Source: an uncultured Paraprevotella sp. (lineage in GTDB: Bacteria; Bacteroidota; Bacteroidia; Bacteroidales; Bacteroidaceae). From it: a stretch of 52,331 bases of DNA. Below, one piece after another: positions 43,559 through 52,047 of this stretch; position 1 is the first letter of the stretch; the number at the start of each line of letters is the position of its first letter. The stretch spans positions 1 through 52,331 of the forward strand of contig CALUIV010000020.1 of the NCBI GenBank assembly GCA_944320775.1, given 5' to 3'. The translations under genes were made by a program, and so were the position numbers. Under the pieces are notes generated by a model. That model saw only the letters and a program-made list of their open reading frames with translations. It was not told where the DNA came from and did not search any database.

Positions 43559-44734
43559 TTATTCGGCAAACAGATCACGGATGAAATCCGCCAGTTCTTT
43601 TCCTCGAAGTTTTTCGGCTAGTACAACACCTTCGTTGTTGATAATAAATATACTGGGAATATAACGTACATGGTAGGCATTTAGCATTTTGCGGTTTATA
43701 TCCCGGTAATTCGACCATGGCATTTGTTCTTCTGTGAGCGCCTTTTTCCATTCGTTCAGATCTTTTTCCGTGGTGATGCTGATCATTTTCAGTCCTTTCG
43801 GAGCATACTTCTCATAAATTTGTTTCAGATTATTCATTTCAACCCGGCATGGTTCACACCAAGATGCCCAGAAATCAACCAACAGGTAACGGGCATCAGT
43901 AAAATGTGTGTTAACTTGCATGGTATTACCTTCAATGTCTGCAACTTCTATTTGGGGTGCTTGTTTGCCAAGCAGACTACTTGGATGCAGTTCATTGTCT
44001 ACTTCCTTACCGTATTGACTCTCTTTGGCTTTTTGACTGAATGCATCATATATTGCCTGATGATTTTCTGTAAGATTTCCGTTGAGTGACAATAAGAGCA
44101 TCGGACCCATAAATGAGTTTTTATAGCGCAAGGCTAATTTGTTTACTACTTCGTTACGTAATTGATATCCTTGTAATACACGTTCCACGTATTGTTGCCC
44201 GCGTTCAGTCTGGTAAATACTGTCAATGGCTTGTTTGTTTCCGATATTTTCTGCTTCCCTGATTTTTCGGATTAATGATTTGAACTGACCTTTAATTACA
44301 TCTTCAATGGAATCGTTATAAGCTTCATAAGTGTTTTTTGCCAGTTGAAATTCATTTTGATAGGCTGCACCTTCTATTTTCATACCTCTGAAATGAAGTT
44401 TGTCTTTTATGACAATCCTGCCACTGATCTTGATGTTTTCGTTGGGAGCAGCCAGAATTTCATAATAACCTTCTTTCTTGGGCAGACGCAGGCGCAAAAG
44501 GGTGGGTTCATCCAAATTAATTCGAAATACAATTTTTTTATTTTCGTAATTTTCTTGTGTATAACGAGGTATGACATCTTTGTTTGTAGCGCCTTTGCGC
44601 AATACAAGTGTTTCTGGATGTTTCAGACCACGTAAGGAGACACTTAATGTTGTTTCGTCGGCCTGAACTGATACTGTCAAGAACATAACGCCAGCTAGTA
44701 TCAGAATTTGTTTTAGTAAATGGTAGGTTTTCAT
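43559..44734 (-). CDS. TlpA-like thiol:disulfide oxidoreductase with DUF4369-type N-terminus
   Basis: This 391-residue exported protein has a signal peptide (LILAGVMFLTVSVQA). The N-terminal beta domain (about 25-130) has DUF4369 character, with a helical middle (about 130-235) and a C-terminal thioredoxin fold (about 245-391) with VDFWASWCEPCRVEM holding the WCxPC active site and the cis-Pro in YIPSIFIIN. Bacteroides encode many such proteins, thought to reduce envelope disulfides. The active-site cysteines are intact. It follows rho, with a terminator and its own -7 box between. Confidence 0.9.
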   Translation of the reverse strand: MKTYHLLKQILILAGVMFLTVSVQADETTLSVSLRGLKHPETLVLRKGATNKDVIPRYTQENYENKKIVFRINLDEPTLLRLRLPKKEGYYEILAAPNENIKISGRIVIKDKLHFRGMKIEGAAYQNEFQLAKNTYEAYNDSIEDVIKGQFKSLIRKIREAENIGNKQAIDSIYQTERGQQYVERVLQGYQLRNEVVNKLALRYKNSFMGPMLLLSLNGNLTENHQAIYDAFSQKAKESQYGKEVDNELHPSSLLGKQAPQIEVADIEGNTMQVNTHFTDARYLLVDFWASWCEPCRVEMNNLKQIYEKYAPKGLKMISITTEKDLNEWKKALTEEQMPWSNYRDINRKMLNAYHVRYIPSIFIINNEGVVLAEKLRGKELADFIRDLFAE

Positions 44735-44756
44735 AGGTTTATTTTTATGTCTTTAG

Positions 44757-44764
44757 CAAATATA
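44757..44764 (-). promoter_or_regulatory. -7 box of the TlpA-like gene
   Basis: CAAATATA on plus is TATATTTG on minus, a perfect TAnnTTTG. It predicts a transcript start near 44748, 14 bases before the ATG. The rho terminator hairpin occupies the place of the -33 box. Confidence 0.45.
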
Positions 44765-44782
44765 ACAAAAAAAATAAAAAAT

Positions 44783-44825
44783 GGCCGCAAGAATTATGAT
44801 TTTTCTTGCGGCCTATTTTTTATTT
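44783..44825. terminator. Terminator of rho
   Basis: GGCCGCAAGAA (44783-44793) pairs perfectly with TTCTTGCGGCC (44803-44813) over a 9-base loop. On the minus strand it is followed by a long T-rich run, placing a strong intrinsic terminator after rho; the plus strand also has T after the stem. Confidence 0.88.
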
Positions 44826-44867
44826 TAACATTGGTCTGACAGGTTAATATCTATCAGAGGTTTGTTC

Positions 44868-46901
44868 TTATGAGTTCATGCTGAGCAGGAATTCTTCATT
44901 GTCTTTTGTCTGTTCCAGACGCTCTTTGGCAAATGTCATGGCTTCAACAGGATTCATATCGGACAAGAATTTACGCAATACCCACATACGGTCGAGTGTT
45001 TGTTTGTCGTGAAGCAAATCGTCGCGACGTGTACTTGATGCTATGATATTTACAGCCGGGAAGATTCGTTTGTTGCTTAATGTCCGGTCGAGTTGCAATT
45101 CCATATTACCTGTTCCCTTGAATTCTTCAAAAATTACTTCGTCCATTTTGCTGCCTGTATCGATCAATGCGGTGGCGATAATGGTAAGTGAACCACCTCC
45201 TTCTATATTTCGTGCAGCTCCGAAGAATCGTTTGGGCTTGTGTAAAGCATTTGCATCGACACCACCGGAAAGCACTTTTCCACTTGCAGGAGATACTGTG
45301 TTGTAGGCTCTTGCCAATCGGGTTATCGAGTCGAGGAAGATGACAACGTCATGTCCGCATTCTACCATGCGTTTGGCCTTTTCCAATACGATACCGGCAA
45401 TTTTTACATGGCGTTCTGCCGGTTCGTCAAAGGTTGAAGCGATGACTTCTGCATTGACTGTCCGTGCCATATCGGTGACTTCTTCCGGACGCTCATCAAT
45501 GAGCAACATCATCAGATAGGCTTCTGGGTGGTTGGCTGCAATTGCATTTGCAATATCTTTCATCAGCATGGTTTTACCAGTTTTAGGCTGTGCTACGAGC
45601 AGGGCTCTCTGGCCTTTTCCGATTGGTGCAAAAAGGTCGACCACACGGGCTGATAATGAATCATTGTAACCTTTACAGAGTTTGAATTTTTCTTCCGGGA
45701 AAAGTGGAGTGAGATGTTCAAACGGTACCCGATCGCGTACTTCACCCGGTTCACGTCCGTTAATTTGCGTGACACGAATCAATGGGAAATATTTTTCTCC
45801 TTCTTTGGGTGGTCGTACGGGGCCTTCCACTACATCTCCTGTTTTCAGGCCGAAAAGTTTGATCTGGGAAGTGCTGACATAAATATCATCGGGAGATGAT
45901 AAATAGTTATAGTCGCTTGAACGAAGAAAACCATAGCCGTCGGGCATAATTTCCAAAACACCTTGTCCCGTCAGGATTTCAGCAAAATCGTAAGGTGTTT
46001 CTGTCGGTTCCTTTTTGAGAACTACATCTTGTTTTGGTAATTCCGGCATAGTCCAGGAAGTATCTTCCGGTATGACACCGCTTGGAATATATGATGAATC
46101 TTCCGGTAAATCCAATGTTTCTGGAAGTGTTACCGATGTGTGTGTCATTTCAGGAAGTCTTTCCTGTTGTTCAAAAGGAATATCTTTTATAATGATAAAA
46201 TCCGGTTCGTCGGATGAGAAAAATTCACGGGCTGAAACAACAGGCATTTCTTCAGAAGTTGTTTCGGATTCTTGGCTTTCCGAGATTTCCTGTTGGTTTT
46301 CATCGGATAGTTCAGGCTGGTTTGCTTCTTCCTTTTTTTGATCGTCAGTAGGTTCTTCCGAAGAAGCAGGGATGATTTGCGATTCTATATTATTTTGTTC
46401 TGTTTCAGGAATAATGGCTTCAGCCACAGGATCTTCTATAGATAACTCTTTGATTTCTGATTCAGCTGGAAGAACGGTTTCTTGAACGGCTTTTTCTGTT
46501 TTTGGCTTACGTCCTCTTTTCTTAGGAGTTCCAGTTGGAATTACTGTTGTTTCTGCAGTAGTCTCCGGTGTGATCACCGCTGTATCTTCAATTTTGGAAA
46601 TACTTGTTTCTGATTGGGCAAGTTCTGCATTAGCTTTTTTCTTTTTCAGGTCAAAGTTTTCTCCTTCGCCCAGTTGAGATGCTGAATAAACCTTGTCTGT
46701 TTCCTTTTTGCTGATGCGTGTACGTTTCCGGGGTGTTTTTGTTTCGGATGCCTTTTGTGCTGACCGGATTGATTCTTCATCTAAAATACGATAGATCAGA
46801 TCAATCTGTTCATCGCTGGCATGTGTTGGAATGCCCAGTTCTTTGGCAATGTCCTTCACTTCTTCGATGGACATGCTTTCTAGTTCACTTTTGTTGTGCA
46901 T
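44868..46901 (-). CDS. rho: Transcription termination factor Rho with large N-terminal insertion
   Basis: This 677-residue Rho has a Rho_N-like head (about residues 1-50, [19 protein letters not shown]), then about 250 residues of Glu/Ser/Thr/Pro/Lys-rich low-complexity sequence that should be disordered. An RNA-binding cold-shock-like domain ([26 protein letters not shown]) and the hexameric ATPase follow, with AQPKTGKT near residue 443, [13 protein letters not shown] and the Q/R loops. E. coli Rho has 419 residues. Long inserts are normal in Bacteroidetes, and the one in B. thetaiotaomicron Rho has been reported to drive phase separation and gut fitness. The gene has its own promoter and intrinsic terminator. 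Confidence 0.95.
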   Translation of the reverse strand: MHNKSELESMSIEEVKDIAKELGIPTHASDEQIDLIYRILDEESIRSAQKASETKTPRKRTRISKKETDKVYSASQLGEGENFDLKKKKANAELAQSETSISKIEDTAVITPETTAETTVIPTGTPKKRGRKPKTEKAVQETVLPAESEIKELSIEDPVAEAIIPETEQNNIESQIIPASSEEPTDDQKKEEANQPELSDENQQEISESQESETTSEEMPVVSAREFFSSDEPDFIIIKDIPFEQQERLPEMTHTSVTLPETLDLPEDSSYIPSGVIPEDTSWTMPELPKQDVVLKKEPTETPYDFAEILTGQGVLEIMPDGYGFLRSSDYNYLSSPDDIYVSTSQIKLFGLKTGDVVEGPVRPPKEGEKYFPLIRVTQINGREPGEVRDRVPFEHLTPLFPEEKFKLCKGYNDSLSARVVDLFAPIGKGQRALLVAQPKTGKTMLMKDIANAIAANHPEAYLMMLLIDERPEEVTDMARTVNAEVIASTFDEPAERHVKIAGIVLEKAKRMVECGHDVVIFLDSITRLARAYNTVSPASGKVLSGGVDANALHKPKRFFGAARNIEGGGSLTIIATALIDTGSKMDEVIFEEFKGTGNMELQLDRTLSNKRIFPAVNIIASSTRRDDLLHDKQTLDRMWVLRKFLSDMNPVEAMTFAKERLEQTKDNEEFLLSMNS

Positions 46902-47044
46902 AAATATGTTTGTAAGCGTGCTTTTCTACCTATATTTTTGGAGCAAGGCAGAAAAACAGAAATTTGATTATAAAATTTGTTGGAATTGAGATGAAATCAG
47001 CACTACTTGTTCTTGATATTCGTGCGTAATTCTATTTTGTGATG

Positions 47045-47052
47045 CAAATATA
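47045..47052 (-). promoter_or_regulatory. -7 box of rho
   Basis: CAAATATA on plus is TATATTTG on minus. It predicts a start near 47035 and a leader of roughly 130 bases before the rho ATG, long enough to hold autoregulatory signals; no stable hairpin is obvious in it. The 46902-47184 stretch otherwise shows only the two divergent promoter boxes. Confidence 0.45.
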
Positions 47053-47107
47053 AGAAATATTTTCTGTATTGAGAATTTTTCCTATACTAATTTTCCTTTT
47101 TGAGGTG

Positions 47108-47115
47108 TATATTTG
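47108..47115 (+). promoter_or_regulatory. -7 box of the ABC-F gene
   Basis: TATATTTG matches TAnnTTTG exactly; transcription would begin near 47123. An upstream in-frame TTG codon at 47113 falls inside this box, which supports the ATG at 47185 as the true start. Confidence 0.45.
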
Positions 47116-47184
47116 AGTTTCATGACGACAATATTGTCGCAAAAAGGAAAAAGCATTAATTTCGCAGATAAAACAATAGAATAC

Positions 47185-49077
47185 ATGGCAGCAGTAAATC
47201 CTTATTTGCAAGTGGAGGGGCTCACCAGACGTGTGGGTGACCGGGTTCTTTTTGATCGTATCTCCTTTGGTATTGCCGAAGGTCAGCGGGTTGGTCTGAT
47301 CGCAAAGAATGGTACGGGTAAGACTACCTTATTAAATATATTAAGTGGAAAAGATATTTATGACAGTGGAACAATTACCTATCGGCGTGATCTTCGTGTG
47401 GGATATTTGGAACAGGCTCCGGTTTATCCCGACGAATTGACCGTTATGGAGGCATGTTTCTGGCATGGTAATGATACGACTAATCTGATTCGGGAATATG
47501 AGACCTGTATGCAGACGCCCGGTAATCCAGGTTTGGATGAATTGCTCGACCGTATGGAGCATCAGAAGGCATGGGATTATGAGAGTAGAGCCAAACAGAT
47601 TCTGTCTAAGTTGAAGATTTATGATTTCAACCAGAAAATAGCCAATTTGTCCGGCGGACAACTCAAACGTGTAGCCTTGGCTAATGTATTGATTACGGAA
47701 CCCGATCTGTTGATCCTGGATGAGCCGACCAACCATCTGGATCTGGAGATGATAGAATGGCTGGAAGATTATCTGAATCATGGCCATCTTAGTCTGTTGA
47801 TGGTAACGCACGACCGCTATTTTCTGGATCGTGTCTGTTCGGAAATTATGGAACTCGACAACGAGCAGATTTATACTTATCATGGCAATTATAGTTATTA
47901 TTTGGAGAAACGGCAGGAACGTATAGATGCCACCAATGCAGAAATAGCACGTGCCAATAACCTGTATCGAACCGAATTGGATTGGATGCGCCGGATGCCC
48001 TGTGCACGTGGGCATAAGGCTCGCTATCGTCAGGAGGCGTTTTATGAATTGGAAAAGGTGGCTAAAAGACGTACCGCAGAGCAAAACGTATCGCTGGAAG
48101 TCAAATCGTCGTATATCGGCAGCAAGATTTTCGAGGCGGAGTATATCTGTAAGAGTTTTGGTCCAGATAAAGTGATTCTGGATAATTTTTATTATAACTT
48201 TTCCCGTTACGAGAAAATGGGTATCGTCGGAAACAACGGTACCGGAAAATCAACATTCATCAAAATGCTGCTTGGCGAGGTGAAGCCGGACAGTGGTCGG
48301 ATAGTGGTCGGCGAGACCGTACGGTTCGGCTATTATTCGCAGGACGGTCTGAAGTTTGACGAACAGATGAAAGTCATTGATGTGGTGCGCAATATTGCCG
48401 AATATGTTGATTTGGGTGGCGGACGCCATCTTTCGGCCATGCAATTTCTGCAACATTTCATGTTTTCGCCTCAGGCTCAGCAGAATTATGTTTATAAGCT
48501 GAGCGGTGGCGAACGTCGCCGTCTGTATTTGTGTACGGTGCTGATGCAGAATCCGAATTTTCTGGTTCTCGACGAGCCGACCAATGATTTGGATATTGTC
48601 ACGCTTCAGATTCTGGAGGAGTATCTTCGGAATTTCAAAGGATGCGTTATTGTGGTCAGTCACGACCGTTACTTTATGGACAAGGTGGTTGATCATTTAC
48701 TCGTATTCCGGGGGCAGGGCGATGTTCGGGACTTTCCGGGTAATTATTCCCAGTATCGGGAGTGGCTGGATGCCAAGAAACAACAGGAGCGTAGTGAACA
48801 GAAAAAGGTTGCTGTGGAGCAGAAACCGATTCGCAACCGGCCGTCTAGTGAACAGACACGTAAACGTCTGACCTACAAAGAGCGTCAGGAAATGGAAGCA
48901 TTGGAGAAAGAGGTTGCTGACCTGGAAGCCGAGAAGAAACGTTTGGAAGAAGCATTGTGCAGCGGAACGCTTTCTGTAGAAGAACTGACAGAATACTCCA
49001 AACGTTTGCCGGTGCTTAATGACGAACTGGACGAGAAATCCATGCGCTGGTTGGAGTTAAGCGAAGTGGAAGGTTAA
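47185..49077 (+). CDS. ABC-F family ATPase (Uup-like)
   Basis: Starting at the ATG at 47185 the protein has 630 residues and opens MAAVNPYLQVEGLTRRVGD, directly ahead of the first ABC domain. The first domain has Walker A AKNGTGKTT near residue 43, LSGGQ and LLILDEPTNHLD. The second has GNNGTGKST near 352, LSGGERRR and FLVLDEPTNDLD. No membrane segments are present, and a charged coiled coil forms the last 80 residues (Uup-type C-terminal domain). ABC-F proteins act on ribosomes; Uup is also linked to DNA transactions. A resistance role is not indicated, as the linker is not of the antibiotic-resistance length. Confidence 0.9.
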   Translation: MAAVNPYLQVEGLTRRVGDRVLFDRISFGIAEGQRVGLIAKNGTGKTTLLNILSGKDIYDSGTITYRRDLRVGYLEQAPVYPDELTVMEACFWHGNDTTNLIREYETCMQTPGNPGLDELLDRMEHQKAWDYESRAKQILSKLKIYDFNQKIANLSGGQLKRVALANVLITEPDLLILDEPTNHLDLEMIEWLEDYLNHGHLSLLMVTHDRYFLDRVCSEIMELDNEQIYTYHGNYSYYLEKRQERIDATNAEIARANNLYRTELDWMRRMPCARGHKARYRQEAFYELEKVAKRRTAEQNVSLEVKSSYIGSKIFEAEYICKSFGPDKVILDNFYYNFSRYEKMGIVGNNGTGKSTFIKMLLGEVKPDSGRIVVGETVRFGYYSQDGLKFDEQMKVIDVVRNIAEYVDLGGGRHLSAMQFLQHFMFSPQAQQNYVYKLSGGERRRLYLCTVLMQNPNFLVLDEPTNDLDIVTLQILEEYLRNFKGCVIVVSHDRYFMDKVVDHLLVFRGQGDVRDFPGNYSQYREWLDAKKQQERSEQKKVAVEQKPIRNRPSSEQTRKRLTYKERQEMEALEKEVADLEAEKKRLEEALCSGTLSVEELTEYSKRLPVLNDELDEKSMRWLELSEVEG

Positions 49078-49093
49078 GTAATTAGATGCGTCA

Positions 49094-50026
49094 TTACTCT
49101 TTTATATGGGCATAAAACCCCAGTTTGTAGAGTTTAAACAAGAACAGACTGGGGTGAGGCCCTAACAGATTACGACGTAATAATGGCCGAAAGACAGGAA
49201 ACAACCGGTTGCAAAATACCAATAAGTGTATTTTTCTCAATTGTTCTGCAGTGTGTGCAATCAGTACATGTTCTTTTATTTCGTCGTCCAGACTATGGAG
49301 CGTTTTTAAAGCGGTTTCTGTCTTATTCAAGAATTCCAGATTAGTGTCTATGCCAAGATGAATCAGCGGGTTATCGATATGGCAGATACTGATCTGTTTT
49401 TTTTTAAGTTCCATGCCAAAATAAACATCTTCGTAACCATAATGTTTGCACTGCTCATTGAAACCTATGGAGCAGAAAATGTTACGGGCTATCAGAAAAT
49501 TAAATGTAGAGAATTGTGCATACGGATTTTTGGAACGTTGGGAGGCACTGCGTCGTTTGTCGGCATCTGCTTCGTATGTAAATCGAAGTGCATATTTTTT
49601 GCCGGGACAGAATGATACGTTGCGCAGGCCTCCGCAGACAACTGCTGGTGTTTCTGGTCTGTCTGTGTTGGATGATATAGGTTTTACTGCATTCCAATAG
49701 TCTGCCAGAAAATGTGCAGAACAAACTTGGGCATCACTGTCGATAAATAACAGATAGTCGTATGTTGCCTGATTGGCCAACCAGTTTCTTATGGCAGCCC
49801 GTCCTATATTTTGTGGCAATAGTGTATAAGTACAGTTTTCTATCCGGTTGATTTCAAGATTATTCTTGATTGTATTCTGTTGTGTGGAACAATCGTCGGC
49901 AACCAAAATCTCGTACCGAAAATTAGTCATGTGTTCTGACTGGCAAAGTTGTTCTCCCTGTTGCTGTAATGTTTTGACTAGTGTGAGACAAGTATAATTA
50001 TAGGTCGGTATCAGGATTGAAATCAT
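49094..50026 (-). CDS. GT2 family glycosyltransferase
   Basis: This 310-residue soluble enzyme starts MISILIPTYNY and has the GT-A blocks ILVADDCSTQQN, PQNIGRAAIRNWLANQA and LLFIDSDAQV (DxD-type metal site), then a GYEDVYFGMELKKK block that probably holds the catalytic base. No membrane helix is seen. The donor and acceptor are unknown. It converges on the ABC-F gene with only 16 bases between the stop codons. A minus-strand -7 box (TATTTTTG, plus 50046-50053) lies 20 bases upstream of its ATG. Confidence 0.87.
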   Translation of the reverse strand: MISILIPTYNYTCLTLVKTLQQQGEQLCQSEHMTNFRYEILVADDCSTQQNTIKNNLEINRIENCTYTLLPQNIGRAAIRNWLANQATYDYLLFIDSDAQVCSAHFLADYWNAVKPISSNTDRPETPAVVCGGLRNVSFCPGKKYALRFTYEADADKRRSASQRSKNPYAQFSTFNFLIARNIFCSIGFNEQCKHYGYEDVYFGMELKKKQISICHIDNPLIHLGIDTNLEFLNKTETALKTLHSLDDEIKEHVLIAHTAEQLRKIHLLVFCNRLFPVFRPLLRRNLLGPHPSLFLFKLYKLGFYAHIKE

Positions 50027-50801
50027 ATTATAAAGGCTTTTTCTGCAAAAATATTATTTTTTATGTGGATTGCGTTGCGCGAAAACAAAAGTTCATGTTA
50101 TTTTTATCTTTGAAACTGATTTTTTAGATTCTGTCAAAATGAAACCTTTTTTATGGTGTACACAATCATTATGTTTGTTTTCAATTACTTTTTTGCATAA
50201 ATACTTTATTTTATCATGTATAGAAAATCTTGAAAAGTTAAAGATATTTTTGTTTCGACTTTTAATTTTAACAATTATTTGCACTTTTGTCACGTCTAAA
50301 TGGTCGTCTGAGGTATTTTTCTAGCGTATTTTTAGAGGAGTACAGAATAATGAGTTGCCGATCTCTGTAATTTCTTTTCCTCAACTGATTTGAATCAGAT
50401 CGTCATCTCTCTGTTTTTTTAATGCACAAATTATATTTTTTGAGCCAGATTATTCTAGATGATTAGTTTAATAAATATTTGTAGTTGATTAAATATTAAT
50501 ATGATATAATAAATTAGGGCTTCGTATACTCTTAAAAAGACAAATATGTATGAGAGTGCAGGGAAAAAAGCCCGAATTGGTAGTTTGTTTTTAACAGAAT
50601 GACAGATTGATATATGAGGGAAATATGACAACTTTTGTATAAACTTTAAAGAAGTCTATATGGAATAATTGTAAGTATCAGCATCGTGTAGCTTTTTATG
50701 TAGATGCTTTACATGTTATACTATATTTGATCTTACTTGTGAAAACGGTAATTTAGAAAGACCATGAATGCTTTTATCAACAAACTTTTCTATGAACCTG
50801 A

Positions 50802-50948
50802 AATCTGTTGAGTTCGGCTGGGTTGACTGTACAGCAAATTTCAGAACAGTTGCAATTTGCCGATCAGGCTTCGTTCAGCAAGTTTTTTAAGCGACATGCA
50901 GGTGTGTCGCCACAGGGTTTTCGTCAGAAAGCTTTGATGCCGGAGTAA
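50802..50948 (+). pseudogene. Remnant of an AraC-family transcriptional regulator (C-terminal HTH only)
   Basis: A 48-codon open stretch, ending with TAA at 50946-50948, encodes the second helix-turn-helix of an AraC/XylS protein: LTVQQISEQLQFADQASFSK, then FFKRHAGVSPQGFRQ. This is a near-ideal family signature (SFSKFFKRHxGxSPxxFR). A stop codon (50799-50801) lies immediately upstream in frame, and no start codon or N-terminal part was found in other frames nearby. The gene therefore appears to be a 5'-deleted relic. Confidence 0.85.
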
Positions 50949-51066
50949 AAGTGTGTATTTCCTATTTTATTATATAAATGTTATACGTGAAATCAGGAAT
51001 ATAGACATTTTTTGAATTTTGCTATAAAAAATCTACAACATGGAAACATTGTTTTAAATAAATGCT

Positions 51067-51074
51067 TATCTTTG
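51067..51074 (+). promoter_or_regulatory. -7 box upstream of the TIR-Sel1 gene
   Basis: TATCTTTG matches TAnnTTTG. Transcription from it would begin near 51082 and leave a leader of about 160 bases before the ATG at 51241. No -33 TTTG lies at the right distance. Confidence 0.4.
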
Positions 51075-51240
51075 GTAGTATAACGGTTGCTAAGAGCCTT
51101 TCATGAACCTTTTGGGAAGTTTAATACTTGAAAAGAAGAAATATAACTAATGATTAATGCGTAAGTGACCAGGTTGATATATTGTGAAGGTTCACATAAA
51201 AGCAACAAATCTGTTCCATTTAAAGACTAAAAATTTATTT

Positions 51241-52047
51241 ATGGATACATCATATGATATTTTTATCAGTTATTCTACCAAAGATAAATCTAAAGTTTCG
51301 GATATAATCAATGCTTTTAAACAGCAAGGGTATAAAGTATGGATTGATAAAGAAGGTATAAGGGGGGGAGATCCTTCATTTAAATCCACTTTGGTAAAAG
51401 CCATTGAACAGTCTAAAATCGTTGTGTTTTTTTCTTCTTCCAATTCCAACTCATCAAAGTGGACAGAAAAGGAAATAGGCATAGCTATTAGTAAAAATAA
51501 ATATATAATTCCCGTAAAACTTGATGAATCACTCTATGCAAATTCTGTACAGTTTGATTTAATAAATTATGATTTTATTGATTTCACAAGTTGCACGAGA
51601 CGAGCATCAGAAGAAGGTAAGCTTTATTCAAGTCTGAATAAAGTTTTAGGGAATGAAAGGAAAGAAACACATAAAGATATAAATAAACAAATTTTGAAGA
51701 TTGCAGAATCTTTTAGAAAAGGCAATGGAGTAGAAAGGGATTATTCTTTTGCAGCTTTATTGTACGATAAAGCTGCAAAACAAGGAAATCCAACAGCTCA
51801 ATGCAATCTTGCCACATTATATTATAATGGGTTAGGGGTTGAGAAAAATGTTCCATTAGCAGCTACATTATATAGAACAGCAGCTAATGGTGGAAGTAGT
51901 CTGGCCATGTATAAATTAGGAAAGATGTATTTTAAAGGAGATTTTGTTGCACAGAACTATAACCAGGCGATTCTTTTGTATCAACAAGCTGCTTCTTTAG
52001 GAAATGAACAAGCAAAAAAAGCATTATTGGAACTGAATGTATTCTAA
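51241..52047 (+). CDS. TIR domain-Sel1 repeat protein
   Basis: The ATG at 51241 gives 268 residues starting MDTSYDIFISYSTKDKSKVS, the first strand of a TIR domain; an in-frame GTG at 51184 would add 19 residues ahead of it. The TIR domain (about 1-130) contains FISYS, VWIDKEGIRGGD (BB-loop region) and W74-TEK-E78-I, which aligns by eye with the catalytic glutamate motif W-x-x-K-E of NAD-cleaving TIR enzymes such as SARM1. Residues 151-268 are about three Sel1-like repeats (AALLYDKAAKQGNPTAQCNL, AATLYRTAANGGSSLAMYKL). There is no signal peptide. A cytoplasmic NADase or signalling protein in phage defence is plausible but inferred. GC content is far below that of most of the window, suggesting transfer. 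Confidence 0.88.
   Translation: MDTSYDIFISYSTKDKSKVSDIINAFKQQGYKVWIDKEGIRGGDPSFKSTLVKAIEQSKIVVFFSSSNSNSSKWTEKEIGIAISKNKYIIPVKLDESLYANSVQFDLINYDFIDFTSCTRRASEEGKLYSSLNKVLGNERKETHKDINKQILKIAESFRKGNGVERDYSFAALLYDKAAKQGNPTAQCNLATLYYNGLGVEKNVPLAATLYRTAANGGSSLAMYKLGKMYFKGDFVAQNYNQAILLYQQAASLGNEQAKKALLELNVF

Larger units (their letters stand above)
50027..51240. other. AT-rich 1.2-kb region with a decayed regulator remnant
   Basis: No intact gene is supported here. It holds the GT2 promoter box, several isolated TAnnTTTG matches (50105-50112, 50722-50729, 51067-51074) and, at 50802-50948, the C-terminal end of an AraC-type regulator. The rest is low-complexity AT-rich sequence without a convincing reading frame, consistent with decay around the horizontally acquired TIR gene. 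Confidence 0.55.

Noticed and set aside
47113-47184. Upstream TTG start that would extend the ABC-F protein by 24 residues
   Set aside because: The codon lies within a perfect -7 promoter box and the added residues do not belong to the ABC-F family start; the ATG at 47185 fits.
50070-50324. An 84-codon plus-strand open frame
   Set aside because: It is in low-complexity AT-rich DNA with a Phe/Ile/Leu-heavy product typical of chance T-rich frames, and shows no domain or supporting context.
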